From Candidatus Fraserbacteria bacterium RBG_16_55_9 (lineage in GTDB: Bacteria; Bipolaricaulota; Bipolaricaulia; RBG-16-55-9), in contig MFGX01000038.1 of NCBI GenBank assembly GCA_001778455.1, positions 10,294 through 18,160 on the forward strand: a stretch of 7,867 bases of DNA, read 5' to 3'. Each line of letters opens with the position of its first letter. Position 1 is the first letter of the stretch. The translations under genes and the position numbers were made by a program. Positions 1 to 4,230 of the stretch are shown one piece after another. The notes beneath the pieces are model-generated. The model saw only the letters and a program-made list of their open reading frames with translations. It ran no database searches and was not told where the DNA came from.

Positions 1-88
1 CGAGCTACCCAAAGGGGGCACGGGGAAAATCTTAAAGAGCGCGCTGCGCGAGCAGTACCGAGCAAAACGGAAGTCGGAGGCGAAGTAA
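1..88 (+). CDS. AMP-forming acyl-CoA synthetase, C-terminal end (partial)
   Basis: Only the last 28 codons are present (frame from base 2, TAA at 86-88). The peptide begins ELPKGGTGKILKSALREQY. This is the A10 motif that closes the C-terminal domain of the ANL superfamily (acyl/aryl-CoA synthetases, luciferase, NRPS adenylation domains). The Lys in GTGK (bases 26-28) is the family's catalytic lysine for adenylate formation, and the following ILK..LR helix with a basic tail is typical of fatty-acyl-CoA synthetases. An acyl-CoA dehydrogenase downstream on the same strand suggests a fatty acid or similar carboxylic acid substrate. The lysine lies in a PX4GK context, the motif described for Pat-type protein acetyltransferases, and a GNAT gene follows. 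Substrate chain length cannot be judged from this fragment. Confidence 0.85.
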   Translation, partial: ELPKGGTGKILKSALREQYRAKRKSEAK

Positions 89-89
89 C

Positions 90-146
90 GTGAGCGATGA
101 ACTCGCGCAGAAAGGGTATCAGCAGATCGCGTGGAGCCTGCGCTAA
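90..146 (+). CDS. Possible 18-codon micro-ORF between synthetase and acetyltransferase
   Basis: GTG at 90, TAA at 144-146; peptide VSDELAQKGYQQIAWSLR. It starts one base after the upstream stop and has a good SD (CGGAGG at 76-81, 8-nt spacer). The acetyltransferase ATG at 161 has no visible SD and lies 14 nt after this stop, so the micro-ORF could load ribosomes that reinitiate on the acetyltransferase (inference). No family is recognised. It could instead be a chance SD and reading frame. Confidence 0.3.
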   Translation: MSDELAQKGYQQIAWSLR

Positions 147-160
147 CCGTCTTCAAAACG

Positions 161-595
161 ATGAGCATTGCCATCAGAGACTTCCACACGGAAGACTACG
201 ACGCGCTCGTCGCGCTCTGGGAGGAGGCGGGACTCCCCTACAAGCCCCAGGGTCGGGACAGCCAAGAGGAAATCGCACGCCAGATCCGCCATTCAACGGC
301 CATCTATCTGATCGCAGAACACAATGGCGTGTTGGTGGGTTCCGTCCTATGCACCAATGATGGTCGAAAGGGCTGGATCAACCGACTGGCCGTGTCCCCA
401 GTTCATCGTAGACGTGGCATCGCAAGGAAGCTAGTCGAGGAAGCCGAAAAACGCTTTCTTGCCTTAGGCATCGAGATCTATGCCTGTTTGATCGAAGACT
501 GGAACTCTATTTCCATGAAGGTATTCGAGTGTTTGGGTTACCATCGACATTCCGACATCCTCTATTTCAGCAAGAGAAAGCATCCAGACATCTAG
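161..595 (+). CDS. GNAT-family N-acetyltransferase, YpeA-like
   Basis: A 144-aa protein from ATG 161. The N-terminus MSIAIRDFHTEDYDALVALW is a standard GNAT opening and resembles E. coli YpeA (about 141 aa). The acetyl-CoA-binding motif A lies near residues 79-92 (LAVSPVHRRRGIARKL), containing the (Q/R)xxGxG/A pyrophosphate loop as RRRGIA. The C-terminal strand-helix with FECLGYHRHSDILYFSKR is motif B as in YpeA/RimI relatives. The family transfers acetyl from acetyl-CoA to an amine in the cytoplasm; this member's substrate is unknown. A GTG at 131 would add 10 residues but has a poor SD, and the family N-terminus fits ATG 161. It sits 72 nt after the synthetase stop and 46 nt before the dehydrogenase, so it is probably co-transcribed. 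Lysine acetylation of the neighbouring synthetase is a reasonable but unproven role. Confidence 0.88.
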   Translation: MSIAIRDFHTEDYDALVALWEEAGLPYKPQGRDSQEEIARQIRHSTAIYLIAEHNGVLVGSVLCTNDGRKGWINRLAVSPVHRRRGIARKLVEEAEKRFLALGIEIYACLIEDWNSISMKVFECLGYHRHSDILYFSKRKHPDI

Positions 596-613
596 GGGTG
601 TCCACTGACAACT

Positions 614-632
614 CGAAGAGCCTTCGAAGGAG
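614..632 (+). promoter_or_regulatory. Hairpin abutting the dehydrogenase ribosome binding site
   Basis: CGAAG (614-618) and CTTCG (622-626) can form a 5-bp hairpin directly before the SD AAGGAG (627-632). The palindrome CCTTCGAAGG (621-630) is an alternative fold that would cover half the SD. The SD is 9 nt from GTG 642 and supports that start. A small effect on translation is possible; this may be chance. Confidence 0.4.
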
Positions 633-641
633 TGATAGCGC

Positions 642-1844
642 GTGGTTGACTTCACGATCCCCGAAGAGATCCAGATGATCTGTCGTGGGCTGCGCTCGTT
701 CTTAGAAAAGGAAGTGCGGCCCTTGGAAGAGCAGTACAAAAGATATTTAGAAGACGAGCGCGCCCGCCTGCAAGATGACGGAAGCCTCGTGCCCGAGTTT
801 AAGAGCGTGCTCAATCACGTGCGGCGTCGCTCCGCCGATTTGGGCTACTATGGCATGCACATGCCGCCCGAAGTCGGAGGGGGAGGCGTCAGTCGCGTCG
901 GCATGTTTTACGCCCTAAGAGAAGTCTTTCATCATGGACTCGGACTCAACGTTGTGGTTCTATCCGGCCCCGAAGGGCCAAGCCCGATGTTATTGCAGTT
1001 CAACGAACCCCAGCGCGAGAAGTATCTAAGACCACTCGTCCGTGGGGAGATGACAACGTGCTTTGCCTTGACTGAGCCGGAAGCCGGATCCGACATCAAG
1101 AACTTGAAAACTCGGGCTGAAAAGAAGGGCGATCACTACATCCTGAATGGCATGAAGACGTTCATCACGAACGCAGCGGATGCGGACTTCGCCCAAGTTT
1201 TTGCCGTAACAGATCCCAAAACATACAAGGAGCACGGCTACATGGGCGTGACCGCTTTTCTCGTCGAACGGGATACCCCCGGCTATCAAGTCGGGAAGAT
1301 CAACCGCAGCCTCATTGACGATGGCTCCCAAGCAGAACTCATCTTTGAGAACTGTAAGATTCCCAAGGAGAACGTCATCGGTCAAGAGGGCATGGGGTTT
1401 TATGTCGCGATGAGCTGGCTTGGAATTGGACGACTCAACATCGCTGCCTGGAGCGTTGGCTTAGCTCAGTATCTGCTCGAGCGCTGCGTTGAGTATGCCA
1501 ACCTTCGCACGGCATTTGGGAAACCCATTGGCAAGTATCAGCATATCCGGGGAATGCTCGCCGAATCGGCTGCAGAGCTCTATGCCGCTGAACAGATGTT
1601 GCTTCACGCCTCATGGAAGATGGACCAAGGGGAGTCAGTGGTTGATGAAAGCTCGATGGCCAAATGGTACGCGACGAACATGCTCTATCGAATGGCTGAT
1701 CGGGCGGTGCAGATCCACGGTGGCATGGGCGTGATGAAAGAGCTTCCTATTGAGAGGATCTTTCGCTTTGCCCGGATCCTGCGTATTGTCGAGGGCACCG
1801 ATGAGATCCAGAAGGAGACGATCGCCAAATCGTTGGAACTCTAA
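642..1844 (+). CDS. Acyl-CoA dehydrogenase (FAD-dependent)
   Basis: A complete 400-aa protein, the usual length for the family, from GTG 642 with SD AAGGAG 9 nt upstream. It has the three-part ACAD layout: N-terminal helical domain (to about 135), middle beta domain with the FAD/substrate signature ALTEPEAGSD (about 141-150), and C-terminal helical domain with RTAFGKPIGKYQHIR (about 288-302) and the second signature QIHGGMGVMKELPIER (about 356-371). The catalytic base is probably the Glu in RIVEGTDEIQ (about residue 384), the MCAD-type position; the isovaleryl-type position holds Gly in LGIGRLNIAA, so that alternative is not supported. It oxidises acyl-CoA to trans-2-enoyl-CoA and passes electrons to ETF. 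Its place after an acyl-CoA synthetase fits beta-oxidation. An inserted, charged N-terminal loop (about 31-52) suggests a branched, long-chain or unusual substrate, which I cannot resolve. Confidence 0.95.
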   Translation: MVDFTIPEEIQMICRGLRSFLEKEVRPLEEQYKRYLEDERARLQDDGSLVPEFKSVLNHVRRRSADLGYYGMHMPPEVGGGGVSRVGMFYALREVFHHGLGLNVVVLSGPEGPSPMLLQFNEPQREKYLRPLVRGEMTTCFALTEPEAGSDIKNLKTRAEKKGDHYILNGMKTFITNAADADFAQVFAVTDPKTYKEHGYMGVTAFLVERDTPGYQVGKINRSLIDDGSQAELIFENCKIPKENVIGQEGMGFYVAMSWLGIGRLNIAAWSVGLAQYLLERCVEYANLRTAFGKPIGKYQHIRGMLAESAAELYAAEQMLLHASWKMDQGESVVDESSMAKWYATNMLYRMADRAVQIHGGMGVMKELPIERIFRFARILRIVEGTDEIQKETIAKSLEL

Positions 1845-1847
1845 GAT

Positions 1848-1876
1848 TGCCTGGGAGCCCCCTTTTGTGCTAATAT
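1848..1876 (+). promoter_or_regulatory. Weak + strand promoter-like sequence after the dehydrogenase
   Basis: TTGCCT (1848-1853), 17-bp spacer, then TAATAT (1871-1876), which is preceded by TGC as in an extended -10. Each hexamer matches 4 of 6 consensus bases. The predicted start (about 1883) leads into the inverted repeat at 1887-1935. No credible gene follows on this strand before 2555. Confidence 0.3.
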
Positions 1877-1886
1877 GCTTGCGGGG

Positions 1887-1935
1887 CGCGGATCTAGCGG
1901 GGGAAAGGAGTTACAACCGCGGTGGGAGATCCGCG
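1887..1935 (+). repeat. 9-bp inverted repeat with an SD-like loop
   Basis: CGCGGATCT (1887-1895) and AGATCCGCG (1927-1935) are perfect reverse complements around a 31-nt loop. The loop contains AAAGGAG (1904-1910), a perfect SD, and a GTG at 1922. A long reading frame opens there (to 2350), but its product is low-complexity, rich in Pro, Ser and Arg, and runs antisense through the riboswitch, so it is not called as a gene. The hairpin has no U-tract and is not an obvious terminator. Confidence 0.45.
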
Positions 1936-2129
1936 ATATTCCTGGCTGATTAGACTTACACCACTCACGATTCCCCTTTCATTCTCCTGCTTCCATTCCA
2001 TGGATTCTGAAAAGAGCGCAGGCCACACCCACGGGCTTGGGGTACCATCCGAACTACGGACCTCAAGGAACCGGAGCGTGGCCTACGACTTTCCCCTTAC
2101 TCCACCCTCACCCAAACAGGGAGAAGATG
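1936..2129. other. Intergenic stretch without a recognisable gene
   Basis: No frame on either strand gives a protein-like product with a start signal. Bases about 2090-2123 (CCCCTTACTCCACCCTCACC and following, ending near CAGGGAGAAG) resemble the interspersed CCCTCACCC / GGGAGA repeats common between genes of many bacteria, often mis-annotated as short ORFs ending in GEGGVRG-type peptides. I see only one degenerate copy here. Confidence 0.4.
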
Positions 2130-2258
2130 CGCTTGGCCGAGCACTCCTCCGTCCCCTGAGCAAAAACTCGCGGGAACAGAAACAGGAGGTGGGCCCACGA
2201 GAAAACTCTGGGAGATCGGAGACCGCGGTGCACCCCATGCACCTGGCTCGGCCAAGCG
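2130..2258. repeat. 13-bp inverted repeat enclosing a structured 103-nt interior
   Basis: CGCTTGGCCGAGC (2130-2142) and GCTCGGCCAAGCG (2246-2258) are perfect reverse complements. The interior holds a 6-bp hairpin GGTGCA/TGCACC (2227-2243), the palindrome GTGGGCCCAC (2189-2198) and a terminator-like stem-loop (2167-2201). The layout could be a large RNA hairpin downstream of the riboswitch or the terminal repeats of a small MITE-like insertion. No convincing target-site duplication is visible. Confidence 0.55.
2162..2201 (-). terminator. Terminator-like hairpin with U-tract on the - strand
   Basis: On the - strand CTCGTGGG (2201-2194) pairs with CCCGCGAG (2174-2167) in an uninterrupted 8-bp stem with one G-U pair, followed at once by five T (2166-2162). 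The 19-nt loop is longer than usual, and the palindrome at 2189-2198 offers a competing fold. It would end the riboswitch transcript at about 250 nt. Confidence 0.5.
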
Positions 2259-2299
2259 TGCCCTGCCCGCAAGAAGGTAGTTCTGAACAATGCATTCCT

Positions 2300-2403
2300 G
2301 AACGATCTTCGGCAGCCCGGCTGCCTTTGGAGTCTCTACGACTCCGGTAGGCCCGTGGCTTTGCGTCCCCCCCTTTCGAGGAGTTTGCCTTTGTCGGATG
2401 CTC
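2300..2403 (-). ncRNA. Class 1 cyclic-di-GMP riboswitch (GEMM-I)
   Basis: Read on the - strand, the conserved GEMM-I blocks occur in order: AGGCAAAC (2390-2383), a P2 stem capped by a GAAA tetraloop (about 2375-2372), GACGCAAAGCC (2367-2357), CACGGGCCTA, a variable hairpin GGAGTC/GACTCC (2346-2330), then GGCAGCCGGGCTGCC (2325-2311) followed by GAA. A P1 stem can form between GAGCATC (2403-2397) and GATCGTTC (2307-2300, one bulge) and can extend outward. Aligned to Vibrio Vc2, the ligand-contacting G20 is kept (base 2389), which favours c-di-GMP over the 3',3'-cGAMP subclass where it is A. In this family c-di-GMP binding changes folding of the downstream platform. No recognisable gene lies downstream on this strand, only structured sequence and a terminator-like hairpin. 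The aptamer call is strong; the regulated output is unknown. Confidence 0.92.
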
Positions 2404-2416
2404 GGATGGTATATAG

Positions 2417-2445
2417 ATTCTAGTGACAGAGGGTTGAGCTGTCAA
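2417..2445 (-). promoter_or_regulatory. Consensus sigma70 promoter of the riboswitch
   Basis: On the - strand: TTGACA (2445-2440, 6 of 6), 17-bp spacer, TAGAAT (2422-2417, 5 of 6). Predicted start is near 2410, only a few bases before the P1 stem, so the transcript would begin with the aptamer. It is divergent from the regulator promoter at 2483-2511, with about 37 bp between the two -35 boxes. Confidence 0.8.
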
Positions 2446-2482
2446 GTGATCTCGCGTCGTTGATCTTTCCGATGTCTTCTAT

Positions 2483-2511
2483 TTGGAAGATGGCCCAGGT
2501 AGGGCTATAAT
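2483..2511 (+). promoter_or_regulatory. Promoter of the membrane regulator gene
   Basis: TTGGAA (2483-2488, 4 of 6), 17-bp spacer, TATAAT (2506-2511, 6 of 6). Predicted start is about 2518, giving a leader of about 37 nt with a strong SD (AAGGAGGAGG, 2538-2547). TTTCCGATG (2466-2474), just upstream of the -35, loosely resembles the TTTCGAT repeats found downstream; autoregulation is possible but not shown. Confidence 0.7.
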
Positions 2512-2554
2512 CATATGGGAATGGGTGACTTGACCTGAAGGAGGAGGGCAACCT

Positions 2555-3496
2555 GTGTTCAAGCAGCGACTGAGGCACGCTGTTTGGAGGAATCGAACCT
2601 TCTGGCGCTGGGTAGGGGCAATCCTTCTTGTCACTCTCCTTTTCGATGGAGTATACCTCTACCGCAGTTCATCGGAACTGATGATTGAGAGGACAGAACA
2701 GGCGCAACTCCTTGCTCAAACTGTATTGGAGAGCATCTCTCGCGAGCCAGGGGACGACCAGAAGATCCGTAACCAGCTTCAGCGAGTCACCTTCGGCTCC
2801 GTCCACTACGCCCAGTTTGTCCATCAAGGAGAGGTACGCGTCAATCTGCGCAGCCCGGACGTGATGAATCTGAAGCTCGACCCGCTGGAAAGAGACCAGC
2901 AGCAGCCAAGAACAGAGCGCCTCTGGGTTGATGGCCTCCTGCTCATCGACATCATTAGGCCGCTGCCGGACTCCGACGGCTACATCCGCTTGGGAGTCTC
3001 ACTGAATACGGCCTTCTGGCTGATACTCAAAGAGGCAGGGTCTATTGCGAAGGTGAGCTTAGCCATTGTGCTCGGACTGGGTCTTCTGCTCAGCGCCTGG
3101 TTCATGCTGCGATCCCGAAACCGTGTGGAGGAACCACACTCTCTCCCGCCACTGGGTGAATCGTCCCCCCTTGTGATGATGGAACCAAAACAACCCACTG
3201 TGCGCTTGAATGGGTTCCTCATCGATGATATGCGCAAGACGATCCTGACCGACGGGGGTCGATCCATCGCCCTGCCCCCCAAGGAATACTCCCTCATCCG
3301 ACTCTTGGCCTCTCAACCCGGGCGAGTCTTTCCTGAAGAAGAGATCCGTCTCGCACTCTGGCCGGATGATCCATTGATGACGCGCAAAGACACTACCCAT
3401 TATATCTATCTGCTCCGGAAAAGACTCAAGGAGAATGGGGTCTCCTCTAACTTCATCGAGAACGTCCGAGGGCATGGATATAAGGTTTCGATCTGA
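2555..3496 (+). CDS. Membrane one-component regulator: TM, extracytoplasmic sensor, TM, C-terminal winged helix
   Basis: A 313-aa protein from GTG 2555; SD GGAGG lies 7 nt upstream. A basic N-terminus leads into TM1 (about 19-36), a sensor of about 128 aa (37-164), TM2 (about 166-184, ending in a basic RSRNR stop-transfer), a Pro-rich linker (190-214) and an OmpR/PhoB-type DNA-binding domain (about 215-313). That domain shows LPPKEYSLIRLLASQPGRVF, the LW after the second helix, the recognition helix region THYIYLLRKRL and the closing ENVRGHGYKV wing. There is no receiver, HAMP or kinase domain. The sensor has a long leading helix and a DIIRPLPDSDGYIRLGVSL ending, reminiscent of Cache/PDC-type sensors (moderate guess). 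ToxR and CadC carry the winged helix at the N-terminus before a single TM, so this order is reversed; it looks like a histidine kinase whose kinase was replaced by a DNA-binding domain. Likely targets are the TTTCGAT repeat arrays nearby. Confidence 0.88.
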   Translation: MFKQRLRHAVWRNRTFWRWVGAILLVTLLFDGVYLYRSSSELMIERTEQAQLLAQTVLESISREPGDDQKIRNQLQRVTFGSVHYAQFVHQGEVRVNLRSPDVMNLKLDPLERDQQQPRTERLWVDGLLLIDIIRPLPDSDGYIRLGVSLNTAFWLILKEAGSIAKVSLAIVLGLGLLLSAWFMLRSRNRVEEPHSLPPLGESSPLVMMEPKQPTVRLNGFLIDDMRKTILTDGGRSIALPPKEYSLIRLLASQPGRVFPEEEIRLALWPDDPLMTRKDTTHYIYLLRKRLKENGVSSNFIENVRGHGYKVSI

Positions 3497-3517
3497 ATTT
3501 CGATCTCTTTTCGATTG
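3486..3517 (+). promoter_or_regulatory. Three TTTCGAT direct repeats, putative operator
   Basis: TTTCGATCT (3486-3494), TTTCGATCT (3498-3506) and TTTCGATTG (3509-3517) start 12 and 11 bp apart, about one helical turn. The first overlaps the last codons of the regulator gene; the last overlaps the -35 box of the next promoter. Tandem 11-bp direct repeats beside a -35 are the classic binding layout of PhoB/OmpR-fold activators, the fold encoded just upstream. Binding is inferred. Confidence 0.65.
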
Positions 3518-3543
3518 TCTAGAATGAGGGGTTGATGTATAAC
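3515..3543 (+). promoter_or_regulatory. Promoter of the secreted-protein gene
   Basis: TTGTCT (3515-3520, 4 of 6), 17-bp spacer, TATAAC (3538-3543, 5 of 6). The weak -35 overlapped by direct repeats suggests activator dependence. Predicted start is about 3550, giving a very short leader with SD AGGAGG (3557-3562). Confidence 0.6.
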
Positions 3544-3566
3544 AAGTCTAGCAGAGAGGAGGAAGT

Positions 3567-4175
3567 ATGGTCAGGACCGACACCGAGCGAAGTCGGGTTA
3601 TGAATTCAAGACGGCTCTGGCTCTTAGCCCTCTTGGTGTTTTCCGCTACCTTGATTCCGTCCGCTGGAGCGCTGGATCAGGCCACAGCCGATTTGATCAC
3701 GAAGACCATCGAACAGCTGGATCTGGCTCTCGAGCAGGTGGTGTACGCTCATGTGAGATTCCCTATCGAAGATTTGAAATCTCACGCTCATGTCGCGCTC
3801 AATCTGCTTGAGGGGCGCAGAGGCTCGGACTATGATCCGTCCTACAGTGATCCAGGAGATGGCATCGGAGTGGTCAATTACGTCCAACGGATCCGCCAAG
3901 CCCCGGAGATCCAGAGAGCGCCGGAGGAAACCCGAGTGGTCTTGGAAAACGCCCTAGACAACGTCTCCCTGTATCTGGAGCAGGCCATGAATCATACCCT
4001 GACAGCTTTGAAGCAGACACAGCTCACCCCGGCTCAAGGTGAGATGCGTCAAGTGCTGGCCTTCCTGAGCGCAGCCAAGGGTAGAGAGAACGAACTGACA
4101 GCCGCAGGCGGCCTTCTGGCCCTCAAGACGCGCTTGGGTGAGCAGGGGGGAAGCCCACAGAACTCCCAGAAGTAG
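3567..4175 (+). CDS. Small secreted helical protein of unknown function
   Basis: A 202-aa protein from ATG 3567, chosen for the strong SD AGGAGG (3557-3562, 4-nt spacer). A second ATG at 3600 starts exactly at a signal peptide (MNSRRLWLLALLVFSATL) but has no clear SD. Cleavage probably follows SAGA (residues 33-36 of the long form), giving a mature protein of about 166 aa. It is mostly alpha-helical, with no Cys. Distinctive stretches are HAHVALNLLEG (about 73-83), an acidic loop with DPSYSDPGDGIGVVNY (about 90-105) and two later helices rich in Leu, Ala and Gln. The His pair and Asp-rich loop could bind metal, but no known site is recognised. It lies 70 nt after the membrane regulator under a promoter with OmpR/PhoB-like repeats, so it is probably that regulator's target or part of its sensing system. 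No function is assigned. Confidence 0.85.
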   Translation: MVRTDTERSRVMNSRRLWLLALLVFSATLIPSAGALDQATADLITKTIEQLDLALEQVVYAHVRFPIEDLKSHAHVALNLLEGRRGSDYDPSYSDPGDGIGVVNYVQRIRQAPEIQRAPEETRVVLENALDNVSLYLEQAMNHTLTALKQTQLTPAQGEMRQVLAFLSAAKGRENELTAAGGLLALKTRLGEQGGSPQNSQK

Positions 4176-4176
4176 G

Positions 4177-4218
4177 AATCGACCTCATTTCGATCTTCCT
4201 TCGGTTGTTTTTCGATGG
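4177..4218 (+). promoter_or_regulatory. Second array of 11-bp direct repeats after the secreted-protein gene
   Basis: AATCGACCT (4177), TTTCGATCT (4188), CTTCGGTTG (4199) and TTTCGATGG (4210) start exactly 11 bp apart. The second copy is identical to two copies upstream of the gene, and the last continues GGTCT much as the upstream array continues TGTCT. No good promoter follows at the equivalent distance (the best is TTGTGA 4223-4228, 16 bp, TATCGC 4245-4250), so its target is unclear. The first half may also fold as GGAATCGA/TCGATCTTCC and lead into a T-rich run (4208-4212), so a terminator role is possible. Confidence 0.55.
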
Positions 4219-4230
4219 TCTGTTGTGATT

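Larger units (their letters stand above)
2162..2410 (-). ncRNA. Predicted riboswitch-led non-coding transcript
   Basis: From the predicted start (about 2410) to the U-tract (2162) gives about 250 nt. It comprises the aptamer, the left arm of the 13-bp repeat, a 6-bp hairpin and the terminator stem. Past the aptamer the only frame of note starts at ATG 2295 (70 codons, Cys-rich at first) but has no properly spaced SD. Read-through would run antisense toward the 3' end of the acyl-CoA dehydrogenase. Existence and ends are inference. Confidence 0.45.

Noticed and set aside
464..814. 116-codon - strand reading frame
   Set aside because: It overlaps the acetyltransferase and dehydrogenase genes, both well supported on the + strand, and has no family features.
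1389..1450. Isovaleryl-CoA-dehydrogenase-type catalytic Glu
   Set aside because: The equivalent position is Gly (LGIGRLNIAA), while the MCAD-type Glu in RIVEGT is present.
1922..2350. 142-codon + strand reading frame after an SD-like sequence
   Set aside because: The product is Pro/Ser/Arg-rich with no domain, crosses the riboswitch and its inverted repeats in antisense, and shows no protein-like pattern.
2383..2390. Possible 3',3'-cGAMP subclass of the GEMM aptamer
   Set aside because: That subclass carries A at the position equivalent to Vc2 G20; here the base is G.
2083..2445. 120-codon - strand reading frame covering the riboswitch
   Set aside because: Its start lies upstream of the predicted transcription start and its first half is simply the aptamer sequence. 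Only the part after ATG 2295 is kept as a weak finding.
2641..2649. Single TTTCGATGG inside the regulator gene
   Set aside because: A lone copy within TM1 codons with no 11-bp partner; probably chance.
3486..4218. CRISPR-like repeats
   Set aside because: The repeat units are about 9 bp with 2-3-bp spacers, far too short for CRISPR; a tandem protein-binding site fits better.
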